Source of the DNA: Shewanella sp. MBTL60-007
GTDB lineage: Bacteria; Pseudomonadota; Gammaproteobacteria; Enterobacterales; Shewanellaceae
DNA length: 32,574 nt
NCBI RefSeq assembly: GCF_019654915.1
Contig: NZ_BPET01000065.1
Coordinates: 1 to 32,574, forward strand
Direction of reading: 5' to 3'
Below, one piece after another: positions 23,679-31,939 of this stretch (position 1 is its first letter; each line of letters begins with the position of its first letter). The translations under genes were made by a program, and so were the position numbers. The notes under the pieces are model-generated. The model did no database searches. It was not told the origin of the DNA and saw only the letters and a list, made by a program, of their open reading frames with translations.

Positions 23679-23728
23679 AACGCAAAAATCCTAATTCTAT
23701 TCCCTGAAGGGAGACTAATTTATCGGTA

Positions 23729-23748
23729 AATGTTCATGACTTGTCATG
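23729..23748 (+). promoter_or_regulatory. Weak PuuR-like box before mmsA
   Basis: AATGTTCATGACTTGTCATG matches 13 of 20 positions of the box at 25218-25237 and 10 of 15 positions of the E. coli PuuR consensus as I recall it. The core TGTTCAT is exact. It lies 50-70 bases upstream of the mmsA start. It is the weakest of the three boxes and could be chance. Confidence 0.35.
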
Positions 23749-23776
23749 CCGTTATTGCGAGCGGCAATAACGGCAT
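23746..23776. repeat. Perfect 13-bp hairpin between the transaminase and mmsA genes
   Basis: ATGCCGTTATTGC (23746-23758) pairs with GCAATAACGGCAT (23764-23776) around a 5-base loop, five bases after the transaminase stop. No T-run follows on the minus strand. It could be an mRNA stabiliser or processing stem, or a leaky terminator that lowers mmsA read-through. Confidence 0.65.
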
Positions 23777-23781
23777 CAGGA

Positions 23782-25122
23782 TTAACCCACAGCCTTGATC
23801 GCATCCCCAAGGGTATTAACGATTTGATCTATTTGCTGTTTGTCGACAATTAACGGTGGTGAAATCGCGATAATATCGCCTGTGGCTCGCACTAAAGTGC
23901 CATTGGCAAAGCAGTGCTCAAAGATCCCGAAGCCGCGTTTCCCTACGCCTTGCTCGCTAGGGGCAAACTGAATGCCGCCAACAAGACCCGTGTTGCGAAT
24001 ATCAATCACATTTGGTAAGCCCTTGAGGCTATGTACCGCATCTTCGAAGTAGCCTTCGAGCTCTTTGGTACGCTCAAATAGCTTTTCATTTTCATAGATA
24101 TTGAGAGTGGCAAGTGCCGCCGCTGCTGCAACTGGATGTCCGGAATAGGTATAGCCATGAAACAGCTCGATAGCGTTTTCAGGGCCTTGCATGCAGGTAT
24201 CATAAATATTGTCATCGACCAGCACTGCGCCCATTGGGATCGCGCCATTATTCAAGGCTTTTGCCGTGGTGATGATATCGGGAATAACGCCCCAACGCTG
24301 ACTTGCAAAGGCATCGCCGACACGACCAAATGCGGTAATCACTTCATCGAATATTAATAGAATGCCGTGTTTCTTGGTGATCTCACGAAGCTTTTGCAGG
24401 TAACCCTCAGGTGGCAGAATAACGCCTGCAGAACCCGACATAGGCTCGACAATTACTGCGGCGATGTTTTCTGCACCGTGAAGTGCCACTAGCTGCTCGA
24501 GTACTTCGGCTTTCTCTGCACCCGTTTTAGGCATGCCACGACAAAAAGCATTGTCCTTCATATCTAATGTATGCGGCAGGTGGTCTACACCTTGTAACAG
24601 TTGTTGGTTAAAGGTCTTACGGTTATTGCCAATACCGCCAACCGAAATACCACCAAAGCCAACACCATGATAACCAAGCTCACGACCAATAAAGCGGGTG
24701 CGAGTCGCTTCGCCATTAGCACGGTGATAGGTGAGGGCTATTTTTAATGCGCTATCGACAGATTCAGAACCTGAGTTTGTGAAGAAGGCCTTATTTAACC
24801 CTTTAGGGCTGATTTGGGCTAGGCGCTCGGCGAGCTCAAAGGCTAAAGGATGGCCCATTTGAAAAGAGGGCGCGTAGTCCATCTCATGAATTTGTTTACT
24901 GACCGCTTCAGAGATCTCTTTACGTCCGTGTCCGGCGTTACAGCACCACAAACCTGCCGTGCCGTCTAATATGGGGCGACCTGCGACATCTTTATAGTAC
25001 ATACCTTCGGCATGGGCGAGCATTCTGGGACTCGACTTAAACTGCCTATTAGCCGTAAACGGCATCCAGTAATGCTCTAGTGACTGTGTATCGCCTTGAT
25101 TGTGCGTCTGTGAATCTGCCAT
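23782..25122 (-). CDS. bauA: Beta-alanine:pyruvate transaminase (omega-amino acid aminotransferase)
   Basis: The 446-residue class III aminotransferase moves the amino group of beta-alanine (or a similar omega-amine) to pyruvate, giving malonate semialdehyde and alanine. It is close to Pseudomonas BauA: EHYWMPFTANRQF at the start, GLWCCNAGHGRKEI, GRELGYHGVGFGGISVGGIG and VIVEPMSGSAGV. Asp259 in LLIFDEVITAFGR contacts the PLP ring and Lys288 in TTAKAL forms the Schiff base. mmsA follows on the same strand and handles the product. The 291-base divergent gap to puuC holds a good PuuR-like box. A role as GABA or putrescine transaminase is an alternative. Confidence 0.88.
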   Translation of the reverse strand: MADSQTHNQGDTQSLEHYWMPFTANRQFKSSPRMLAHAEGMYYKDVAGRPILDGTAGLWCCNAGHGRKEISEAVSKQIHEMDYAPSFQMGHPLAFELAERLAQISPKGLNKAFFTNSGSESVDSALKIALTYHRANGEATRTRFIGRELGYHGVGFGGISVGGIGNNRKTFNQQLLQGVDHLPHTLDMKDNAFCRGMPKTGAEKAEVLEQLVALHGAENIAAVIVEPMSGSAGVILPPEGYLQKLREITKKHGILLIFDEVITAFGRVGDAFASQRWGVIPDIITTAKALNNGAIPMGAVLVDDNIYDTCMQGPENAIELFHGYTYSGHPVAAAAALATLNIYENEKLFERTKELEGYFEDAVHSLKGLPNVIDIRNTGLVGGIQFAPSEQGVGKRGFGIFEHCFANGTLVRATGDIIAISPPLIVDKQQIDQIVNTLGDAIKAVG

Positions 25123-25217
25123 ATCATCTACCTTGATTCAGTGTAATTATTGTTTTTAGAGGCTATTGACTTTTATCTGTTGCTTTTTTAGGCAAGCGGT
25201 CGATATTTGCTATGCTA

Positions 25218-25237
25218 TGTCAGAAATAATGAACATG
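25218..25237 (-). promoter_or_regulatory. PuuR-like operator in the bauA-puuC divergent region
   Basis: The minus strand reads CATGTTCATTATTTCTGACA, identical at 16 of 20 positions to the box between puuB and puuR. It matches 12 of 15 positions of the E. coli PuuR consensus AAAATATAATGAACA (recalled, on the opposite strand). It lies 96 bases upstream of the bauA start and 177 bases upstream of the puuC start. The rest of the 291-base gap is AT-rich and holds no gene that I can see. Confidence 0.6.
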
Positions 25238-25413
25238 AAAGCTTTTTGTGCATTTATTTGTAGCAAAAATTAACTTTTTGTAAAAAATATTGAAATTATA
25301 CTGATAAAAAGCGTAATCTTTAGCCACACCTTTTTGCGCAAATAGCCTATATATGGCTGTTTGACCGCATTAACCGTCATTCTAATTATTATATTTAGTG
25401 TTAAGAGGTCATC

Positions 25414-26913
25414 ATGAGCACACCAGAAAGCCGCACTCAATGGCAGGCGTTAGCAGATTCTATGTCGATAAATGGCTCCGCTTTTATCGCAGGCGAGTAC
25501 CTTGATGCACAGTCGAAGCAGACCTTCGACTGTATCAGTCCTATCGATGGTAAGGTCTTAGCAAAAGTAGCCAGTTGTGATGAGGCTGATGCTAATATCG
25601 CAGTACAAAATGCCAGAGAAACCTTTGAAACTGGTGTGTGGGCAAACTTAGCGCCAGTTAAGCGTAAGCAGGTGATGATCCGATTTGCCGAATTACTGGA
25701 ACAAAATGCCGATGAATTAGCTCTGTTAGAAACCTTAGATATGGGTAAGCCTATTCAATATGCTAAGGCGGTGGATGTGGCTGGTGCGGCGCGTGCCATT
25801 CGTTGGTCTGGCGAGGCGATTGATAAAATTTACGATGAAATTGCGCCAACCGCACACAATGAGATAGGCATGATCACCCGCGAAGCCGTAGGTGTAGTGG
25901 CGGCAATTGTGCCGTGGAATTTCCCGATGCTGATGGCGTGTTGGAAGCTTGGTCCTGCGCTCGCTACTGGCAACAGTGTAGTGTTAAAGCCATCGGAAAA
26001 ATCTCCCCTTACCGCTATCAGAATGGCACAAATTGCCGTTGAAGCTGGTCTGCCAAAAGGAGTGTTAAATGTACTGCCTGGTTTTGGTCATACAGTGGGT
26101 AAGGCGCTGGCGCTGCATATGGATGTCGATACTTTAGTCTTTACTGGCTCAACTAAGATCGCCAAGCAGTTGATGATCTATGCGGGTGAATCCAACATGA
26201 AGCGTGTTTGGCTAGAGGCGGGCGGTAAGAGTCCAAATATTATCTTTAATGATGCACCGGATCTGAAAAAGGCGGCACAAGCTGCGGCTAGTGCTATCGC
26301 TTTTAACCAAGGTGAAGTCTGCACAGCTGGCTCTCGCCTATTAGTAGAGTCTGGTGTTAAGGACGAGCTGATAGGCTTAATTGCCGAGGAGCTTAAGAGC
26401 TGGACACCGGGACATCCATTGGATCCGAGCACCACATCAGGCGCCGTTGTCGATAAACAACAGCTAGATAATGTGTTGGGTTATATACAGTCGGGAGTCG
26501 ATGAAGGTGCTACCTTAAATCACGGTGGCTCACAAGTCATGCAAGACACTGGCGGAGTGTATATCGAGCCAACGATTTTCTCAGATGTAGACAATAAGAT
26601 GACAATAGCAAAAGAGGAGATCTTTGGCCCTGTGTTATCTGTGATCACCTTTGATGGCATGGAGCAGGCGATAGAGATAGCCAACGATACTATCTATGGC
26701 CTAGCTGCTGGTGTGTGGACTGCTGATATCAACAAGGCCCACAAGACAGCTAAGGCACTTCGCAGTGGTATGGTATGGATTAACCATTATGATGGCGGCG
26801 ATATGACAGCCCCCTTTGGCGGCTATAAGCAGTCGGGCAACGGCCGCGATAAGTCACTGCATGCGTTTGATAAGTACACCGAAATTAAGGCCACCTGGTT
26901 GGTACTAGAGTAG
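25414..26913 (+). CDS. puuC: Gamma-glutamyl-gamma-aminobutyraldehyde dehydrogenase
   Basis: The 499-residue NAD(P)-dependent aldehyde dehydrogenase is very close to E. coli PuuC throughout, for example ELALLETLDMGKPI, AARAIRW, VPWNFPMLMACWKLGPALA, and PFGGYKQSGNGRDKSLHA. The catalytic Cys303 is in NQGEVCTAG and the general base Glu268 in WLEAGGKS. It oxidises gamma-glutamyl-gamma-aminobutyraldehyde made by PuuB, the third step of the gamma-glutamylated putrescine pathway. AAGAGGT lies six bases before the ATG. It is separated from puuB by about 3.5 kb of other genes and has its own terminator. Confidence 0.94.
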   Translation: MSTPESRTQWQALADSMSINGSAFIAGEYLDAQSKQTFDCISPIDGKVLAKVASCDEADANIAVQNARETFETGVWANLAPVKRKQVMIRFAELLEQNADELALLETLDMGKPIQYAKAVDVAGAARAIRWSGEAIDKIYDEIAPTAHNEIGMITREAVGVVAAIVPWNFPMLMACWKLGPALATGNSVVLKPSEKSPLTAIRMAQIAVEAGLPKGVLNVLPGFGHTVGKALALHMDVDTLVFTGSTKIAKQLMIYAGESNMKRVWLEAGGKSPNIIFNDAPDLKKAAQAAASAIAFNQGEVCTAGSRLLVESGVKDELIGLIAEELKSWTPGHPLDPSTTSGAVVDKQQLDNVLGYIQSGVDEGATLNHGGSQVMQDTGGVYIEPTIFSDVDNKMTIAKEEIFGPVLSVITFDGMEQAIEIANDTIYGLAAGVWTADINKAHKTAKALRSGMVWINHYDGGDMTAPFGGYKQSGNGRDKSLHAFDKYTEIKATWLVLE

Positions 26914-26993
26914 CTGGAACTAGCTGGTGAATTTGTAATGGGTTGTGTTGTGATTGAAGGGCCCTAAATTACGTCAGCGGTTTGAAATATTAT

Positions 26994-27021
26994 AAGCCCC
27001 TAAGTGCAAACTTAGGGGCTT
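26994..27021 (+). terminator. Terminator of puuC
   Basis: AAGCCCCTAAG (26994-27004) pairs with CTTAGGGGCTT (27011-27021) around TGCAAA, followed by TGTTATTTG. It separates puuC from the MerR-methyltransferase gene. Confidence 0.85.
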
Positions 27022-27069
27022 TGTTATTTGTGTCATAAGGAGGATAGTCGATAGCAGCGTGAATTTATC

Positions 27070-27100
27070 TTGACCTGTCTATAGCTTCATAGTTTATCGT
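27070..27100 (+). promoter_or_regulatory. Likely autoregulated MerR-type promoter
   Basis: TTGACC (27070-27075) is followed after 19 bases by TATCGT (27095-27100), the long spacing typical of MerR-controlled promoters. The spacer contains CTAT-N6-ATAG (27079-27082 and 27089-27092), a dyad where a MerR dimer would bind. A 17-base spacing to TTTATC is an alternative reading, so the promoter class is not certain. Confidence 0.45.
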
Positions 27101-27125
27101 GTACTTTCAATGTAGAGGAGATGGC

Positions 27126-28325
27126 ATGTATCGAATTACAGAATTAGCTGAAAAAGTCGGCTTAAGCCGTTCGACGCTACTGTACTACGAAAAGCTCGGG
27201 TTAATTTCTGCTAAGCGGCAAGCAAATGGCTACCGAAGTTACTCAGAGCAGGATCTGCAACGCTTAAAGTTACTGCAGCAGTTGCAGGCGGGAGGCTTAA
27301 CCTTAAAAGAGTGTCAATGCTGCCTAGAGAGCCGCATCGACAGGGAATTACTGCTTCAACGCCTAAAGGTATTGGATGATGAGCTAGCCCAGAAAAAGCA
27401 GGCTAGAGACCTACTTAGTGCAATGCTCGGTATGAGCTCGATGAGAGAGTGGCATCAAGCTACAGAAAATCAAGCGCCTGACGCCCATCTTGAGTGGCTG
27501 ATGAAGCAGGGATTCGACGAAAAACAGGCGCTAAGACTTAAGTGGTTATCAAAAGATATGAATGAACATGATCAATATATGGCCGATTTTGAGTTGATCT
27601 TTGATGGATTAACAAGATTAGGCCCAGGCACAGAAATTGACTCACTAGCAGCGCTTAAGGCTACTTTACTCAACACTAAATCGCTCAAGGCTGATCCGTC
27701 TAAATCGGGTGAGCTGCTAGAGATTGGCTGTGGTAAAGGCGTGGCGACTCGGGTATTGGCTCAGCACTGTGAGTTTGCTATCACGGCGCTGGATAATGAC
27801 CAGTCGAGTTTAGACTGCTTGCAACAGAATCTGCACGGATTATCACAAGATAGGAGAGTGGTAACCGTGTGTGCAAGTATGACCGAGTTGCCGTTTCAGC
27901 AGCATCAATTCGATGTTATCTGGTGTGAAGGTGGTGCCTATATTATGGGCGTAGAGCAAGCATTTAAAGATTGGCAGCCGTTTATTAAGGATCATGGTTA
28001 TTTAGTTATCAGTGACTTGGTGTGGAGTACTGATACTCCATCTAATGAATTGCTAGACTTTTGGCAACAAGCGTATCCCGATATGGTCACTGCAAAGCAA
28101 CGTATTGCGCAGGCCAGACTGGCAGGCTATGAGTTGATTGATAGCTTTCCTCTCAGTGAGCAAGCTTGGAGTGATTATTATCAGCCGCTTCAGGCCCGTA
28201 TCGATGAGTTAGCGCCTTTAATGCCAAATTCAAAGGCATTAACTGATGTTAAAACAGAACTAGAAATGGCGGCTAAACGGCAAGGTCAGTTCGACTATCA
28301 AATGTTGATCTTACAGAAGATTTAA
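27126..28325 (+). CDS. MerR regulator fused to a SAM-dependent methyltransferase
   Basis: The 399-residue protein starts with a MerR DNA-binding domain (about 1-75): YRITELAEKVGLSRSTLLYY, then ANGYRSYSEQDLQRLKLL. A dimerisation coiled coil (about 77-110) follows. After a middle segment (about 125-195) comes a class I methyltransferase domain with motif I LLEIGCGKGVATRVL, an acidic residue in ALDNDQSSLD, and DVIWCEGGAYIMGV, then VISDLVWSTDTPSNELLDFW. The methyl acceptor is unknown. It may be a sensor that binds a small molecule through the methyltransferase-like domain. GAGGAG lies five bases before the ATG; the open frame extends to a GTG at 27099 without a ribosome site. The GNAT gene follows after 35 bases. 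Confidence 0.88.
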   Translation: MYRITELAEKVGLSRSTLLYYEKLGLISAKRQANGYRSYSEQDLQRLKLLQQLQAGGLTLKECQCCLESRIDRELLLQRLKVLDDELAQKKQARDLLSAMLGMSSMREWHQATENQAPDAHLEWLMKQGFDEKQALRLKWLSKDMNEHDQYMADFELIFDGLTRLGPGTEIDSLAALKATLLNTKSLKADPSKSGELLEIGCGKGVATRVLAQHCEFAITALDNDQSSLDCLQQNLHGLSQDRRVVTVCASMTELPFQQHQFDVIWCEGGAYIMGVEQAFKDWQPFIKDHGYLVISDLVWSTDTPSNELLDFWQQAYPDMVTAKQRIAQARLAGYELIDSFPLSEQAWSDYYQPLQARIDELAPLMPNSKALTDVKTELEMAAKRQGQFDYQMLILQKI

Positions 28326-28360
28326 TCACTCCCGATTATAAGATTATTAGGAAAATAGAA

Positions 28361-28897
28361 ATGAAGTTTTTACAGTGCAACACAGAGAACGCCAAAGCGA
28401 TCTCACATCTTTTCAATGAAACTTTTACCGCCTCTGAAGGCGCTAATGAAGGTAAAGTCATTGGGGAGTTAACCACAGAGCTAATGAGCACCACGGCGAG
28501 TGAAGACTTGTTTATCTTTGTTGCGAAAGCAGAGGATAAATTAGTTGGTAGCATCATGTTTTCAAGATTAACTTTTGAAAATGAGATCAATGCTTTTATT
28601 TTGTCACCAGTAGCGGTTCACCCAGACTTTCAACGTCAGGGAGTAGGCCAAAAATTGATTAAGTTTGGCCTACAGGCTTTGGCAGAAAAAGGTGTTGAGC
28701 TTTTGTTTACCTATGGTGATCCAAACTATTACTCAAAGGTCGGCTTTAAGCAGATAAGCGAAGATATAGTAAAAGCGCCGCAAGCGTTAACTTACCCTGA
28801 AGGCTGGCTGTCACAGTCACTTTCAGCAGATGAATTACCGCCGATGAGTGGTCGATGTCGCTGCGTCTCGGCATTAAATAAAGCCGAGTATTGGTAA
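28361..28897 (+). CDS. GNAT-family N-acetyltransferase (YhbS-like)
   Basis: The 178-residue protein has the GNAT fold. The strand LVGSIMFSRLTF is followed by VAVHPDFQRQGVGQKLIKFGL, which carries the acetyl-CoA pyrophosphate-binding Q-x-x-G-V-G motif. The segment LLFTYGDPNYYSKVGFKQI is typical of YhbS-type members. The acceptor cannot be told from sequence. AGGA lies about eight bases before the ATG. It is 35 bases after the MerR-methyltransferase stop, so the two are probably co-transcribed and the acetyltransferase may be part of the same response. Confidence 0.87.
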   Translation: MKFLQCNTENAKAISHLFNETFTASEGANEGKVIGELTTELMSTTASEDLFIFVAKAEDKLVGSIMFSRLTFENEINAFILSPVAVHPDFQRQGVGQKLIKFGLQALAEKGVELLFTYGDPNYYSKVGFKQISEDIVKAPQALTYPEGWLSQSLSADELPPMSGRCRCVSALNKAEYW

Positions 28898-29036
28898 CCA
28901 ATTTAGATTGTTGAAAATAATAATCCCAGAAGCTTTAACTCTATCGCTAACTGCCGAATATAAAGCGGATATTATTGCTAAGAGAGGTGTAAGTGCCCGG
29001 TAAGCACTAAATGAGACTAAGCGAGAGCAATCATTC

Positions 29037-29582
29037 ATGAGTCATGAGCATTTTAAAGGTCAGTTTGAAGTAGAGTTAAAGTATCGCTTGCCTTGCAAGG
29101 CTGCATTCTTAACAGTATTGAGTTCGATAGAACATGAGGTCATGTTTGAAGATAATATCGAATCTGATTGTTATTTCGATACCAAAGAACAGTTGCTTTT
29201 AGCCCAACATAAGAGTGTTTGTATACGTGAATGCGAACCATCGGGGATTAAGCTTTGGATAGTCAAAGGGCCTGATGTTGATCGCTGTCAGGCGACCAAT
29301 ATTACCGATGCCGAGAGCGCTAAGAGCATGCTCAAAACTATGGGGTATGCAGTGCATCTAGAGATGGTAAAACAGCGCAGCATCTACTTTGTCGGCAAGT
29401 TTCATATCACGGTTGATCACTTAGCTGGATTAGGCGATTTTGCCGAGTTTGCCATCATGACAGATGATGAAGCTAGGCTAGAAGTTTATCGTGCTGAGCT
29501 GGTGGACTTAGCGGCTCAGTTTGGACTGTCAGAGAAGCAGCTTGAGCATAGATCATACCGTAGTATGCAGGAGGCAAAATAG
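29037..29582 (+). CDS. CYTH-domain protein (class IV adenylate cyclase / thiamine-triphosphatase type)
   Basis: The 181-residue protein opens with FEVELKYRL, the E-x-E-x-K signature that binds metal and triphosphate in CYTH enzymes. Later come DCYFDTKEQLLL, CIRECEPSGIKLWIVKGP, and VDHLAGLGDFAEFAI, which provide the other charged residues of the tunnel. Members split triphosphates or make cyclic AMP (CyaB). Length fits CyaB, but activity cannot be settled from sequence. The ribosome site is weak. It lies alone between the GNAT and racemase genes with 139- and 42-base gaps. Confidence 0.85.
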   Translation: MSHEHFKGQFEVELKYRLPCKAAFLTVLSSIEHEVMFEDNIESDCYFDTKEQLLLAQHKSVCIRECEPSGIKLWIVKGPDVDRCQATNITDAESAKSMLKTMGYAVHLEMVKQRSIYFVGKFHITVDHLAGLGDFAEFAIMTDDEARLEVYRAELVDLAAQFGLSEKQLEHRSYRSMQEAK

Positions 29583-29624
29583 CAGTTTTGTTTTCCATCA
29601 AGTCAATATAGAGGTCGTAACATA

Positions 29625-30317
29625 ATGAAAACGATAGGCATGTTAGGCGGCATGAGCTGGGAGTCTACGGCGAGTTATTATCAGGCCGTTAATGAAGGTG
29701 TAAAGGCAAGGCTCGGTGGTCTGCACTCTGCAAAAGTGTGCCTCTACAGCGTTGATTTTGCGGAGATAGAAAAGCTACAGCATGCTGGAAAGTGGCAAGA
29801 GACGGCGGAGATCTTATCTGATGCAGCAAGAAATGTTGCAGCTGGCGGCGCTGACTTTCTGCTCATTTGCACTAATACAATGCATAAGGTAGCGGATGAG
29901 ATCCAAGCTCAGCTCTCAATTCCTATTTTACATATAGCCGATGCAACTGCAGCAAAGCTGGTGGCTAATGGGGTGACTAGGGTCGGTTTGTTGGGGACGC
30001 GTTTCACCATGGAGCAAGATTTCTATAAAAGCCGTCTGCAAAACCAATTTAATATCGAAGTTATTGTTCCAAATGAAGCGGAGCGCAAGCTTGTGCACCA
30101 TGTCATTTATGAGGAGTTATGCCGAGGTGTGATAAACCCCGATTCAAAGCAAGAATATTTAGATATCGTTAATGGCTTGCATGCGCAGGGGGCTGAAGCG
30201 GTCATTTTGGGTTGTACTGAGATAGCGTTATTGGTAGGGCAGCAGGATACCCAGGTCCCTCTTTATGATACGACTGCGATTCATTGTGAATATGCGGTGG
30301 AGATGGCATTAAATTAG
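29625..30317 (+). CDS. Aspartate/glutamate racemase family protein
   Basis: The 230-residue cofactor-independent racemase begins GMLGGMSWESTASYYQAVN. It has the two catalytic cysteines in LICTNTMHK (near residue 83) and LGCTEIALL (near residue 194), which remove and return the alpha proton from opposite faces. The pattern is of the aspartate racemase group (YgeA/RacX-like). It would interconvert D- and L-aspartate or a related amino acid. AGAGGT lies about nine bases before the ATG. The bidirectional terminator at 30335 ends it. Confidence 0.9.
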   Translation: MKTIGMLGGMSWESTASYYQAVNEGVKARLGGLHSAKVCLYSVDFAEIEKLQHAGKWQETAEILSDAARNVAAGGADFLLICTNTMHKVADEIQAQLSIPILHIADATAAKLVANGVTRVGLLGTRFTMEQDFYKSRLQNQFNIEVIVPNEAERKLVHHVIYEELCRGVINPDSKQEYLDIVNGLHAQGAEAVILGCTEIALLVGQQDTQVPLYDTTAIHCEYAVEMALN

Positions 30318-30334
30318 GTTATTGCAGTTTTACA

Positions 30335-30362
30335 AAAAAACGGACCACAAAGTCCGTTTTTT
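30335..30362. terminator. Bidirectional terminator between the racemase and puuB genes
   Basis: AAAAAACGGAC (30335-30345) pairs with GTCCGTTTTTT (30352-30362) around a 6-base loop, with a T-run in both directions. It serves the convergent plus-strand racemase and minus-strand puuB. Confidence 0.9.
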
Positions 30363-30383
30363 ATTCAGGGCTAAAAATGGATA

Positions 30384-31691
30384 TTAAAAAATATCTTTAA
30401 ATCTATGGTAAAGCATGCCCATGGCTAATAGTGGTGAACGCAGGTGTGGACCGCCGGGGAAGGTCATATGGGGGACTTTGGCAAACACATCAAAGCGCTC
30501 GGCTTGGGTGGTAATCGCCTCGGCTATTAACTTAGCCGCCATATGGGTGGCATTCACGCCATGGCCCGCATAGGCTTGGGCATAAAACACATTTTTGGCA
30601 TCAGGTAATCGGCCAATCTGTGGTAAACGGTTAGCACCTATGCCCATCATGCCGCCCCATTCATAGTCGATACGAATACCTTTTAGTTGCGGAAATACCT
30701 TCTCTAGATTAGGTCTAAGTGCGGCTTCAATGTCTTTGGGATCTTTGCCTGAATAAGTACACAGGCCGCCAAACAGTAAGCGGTTGTCTTCTGATAAGTG
30801 GTAGTAGTCAAGATCGACCCTTAAGTCGGCAAAGGCCATGTTTTGTGGGATGATGGCATCACACTGCTCCTGCGTTAGTGGCTCTGTAGCCAACACATAG
30901 GTACCAGCAGGAAGGATCTTACTACCAATGTTTTCCTCTAAATCGAGCCCTAAATAGGCGTTGCCAGCCAAAACGAGGTACTGACAATTTACTTCGCCGT
31001 GTTCGGTGATCACCTTAGGCTTATCGCCTTTAATGATTTTCTTTGCGGCGCTGTATTCATACATTTTTACGCCCAAGTTACGAGCGACTCTAGCCTCGCC
31101 TAGAGCTAAGTTGAGAGGGTGCAGATGACCACTTGCCATATCAACGAGAGCGCCCTGGTAAAAATCTGAGCCGATCACTTCACCTATCCGAGATTTATCG
31201 AGTAGAGTCATATTGTGGCCGTAACCGATATTATTTAGGTGTTCAAAATCTTCTTCGAGTTCTTTCATATGGCGGGGACGAATAGCTAAGTCGCAGTAGC
31301 CCATTTGTAAATTACAATCGATATTGTGCTCTGCAACGCGCTGCCTGACGATATCGACCGCCTCAAAGCCCATTTGTTCTATGGCCTTAACGCCTTCGCT
31401 GCCAATGATATTTTGAAATTGATTTACGTCATGGCCAATGCCGCGAATTAGTTCACCACCATTACGTCCAGATGCTCCCCAGCCAATGCGTTTAGCCTCA
31501 AGGAGTGCCACGCTAAAGCCTTTTTGAGCCAGTTCAATTGCCGTGTTGATTCCACTAAATCCACCGCCGACGACACATACATCTACATCTAACACCTCCT
31601 CTAGTCGCGGTGATTGATGTAGCTCTTTAGCCGTTGCGAAGTAATAGGATGCGGGATACTGGTCGCTATGCACTGGACTCTTAGTTGACAT
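30384..31691 (-). CDS. puuB: Gamma-glutamylputrescine oxidase
   Basis: The 435-residue flavoprotein of the DAO family has the FAD motif VCVVGGGFSGINTAIELAQ near residue 38, then RIGWGASGRNGGELIRG where FAD is bound, and a C-terminal YEWGGMMGIGANRLPQIGRL and AYAGHGVNATHMAAKLIAE. It resembles E. coli PuuB over its length. It oxidises gamma-glutamylputrescine to the aldehyde used by PuuC, giving H2O2 and ammonia. GGAGA lies five bases before the ATG. It is divergent from puuR, with a shared control region carrying a good PuuR-like box. No puuA (glutamylputrescine synthetase) or puuD is present in the window. Confidence 0.92.
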   Translation of the reverse strand: MSTKSPVHSDQYPASYYFATAKELHQSPRLEEVLDVDVCVVGGGFSGINTAIELAQKGFSVALLEAKRIGWGASGRNGGELIRGIGHDVNQFQNIIGSEGVKAIEQMGFEAVDIVRQRVAEHNIDCNLQMGYCDLAIRPRHMKELEEDFEHLNNIGYGHNMTLLDKSRIGEVIGSDFYQGALVDMASGHLHPLNLALGEARVARNLGVKMYEYSAAKKIIKGDKPKVITEHGEVNCQYLVLAGNAYLGLDLEENIGSKILPAGTYVLATEPLTQEQCDAIIPQNMAFADLRVDLDYYHLSEDNRLLFGGLCTYSGKDPKDIEAALRPNLEKVFPQLKGIRIDYEWGGMMGIGANRLPQIGRLPDAKNVFYAQAYAGHGVNATHMAAKLIAEAITTQAERFDVFAKVPHMTFPGGPHLRSPLLAMGMLYHRFKDIF

Positions 31692-31773
31692 TATTTCTCC
31701 AAGTATATGTTTTTATTGTTAGTAGGACTTGTAGTGGTCGTGTGTCTAAATTGTTGTGAATAAATTATTTACA

Positions 31774-31793
31774 TATGTTCGTTATTTTTAACA
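31774..31793 (+). promoter_or_regulatory. PuuR-like operator between puuB and puuR
   Basis: TATGTTCGTTATTTTTAACA is identical at 16 of 20 positions to the box at 25218-25237 and matches 12 of 15 positions of the E. coli PuuR consensus as recalled. It lies 82 bases before the puuB start and 146 bases before the puuR start. Two further TATGTTTTTA copies (31706-31715 and 31840-31849) flank it at about 66-68 base spacing and may be extra weak boxes. Confidence 0.6.
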
Positions 31794-31939
31794 CGCTTTC
31801 CTGTAGAATACAAATTGCTCGATAGAGGTTATGGTCTAATATGTTTTTAAGACGCTACACTAGTCGTACTGGGAATGGATTGTAACGCTCTACATGTTGT
31901 TGGAGACAAAGAACGATTACTTCAATTAGGGGAAAGATT

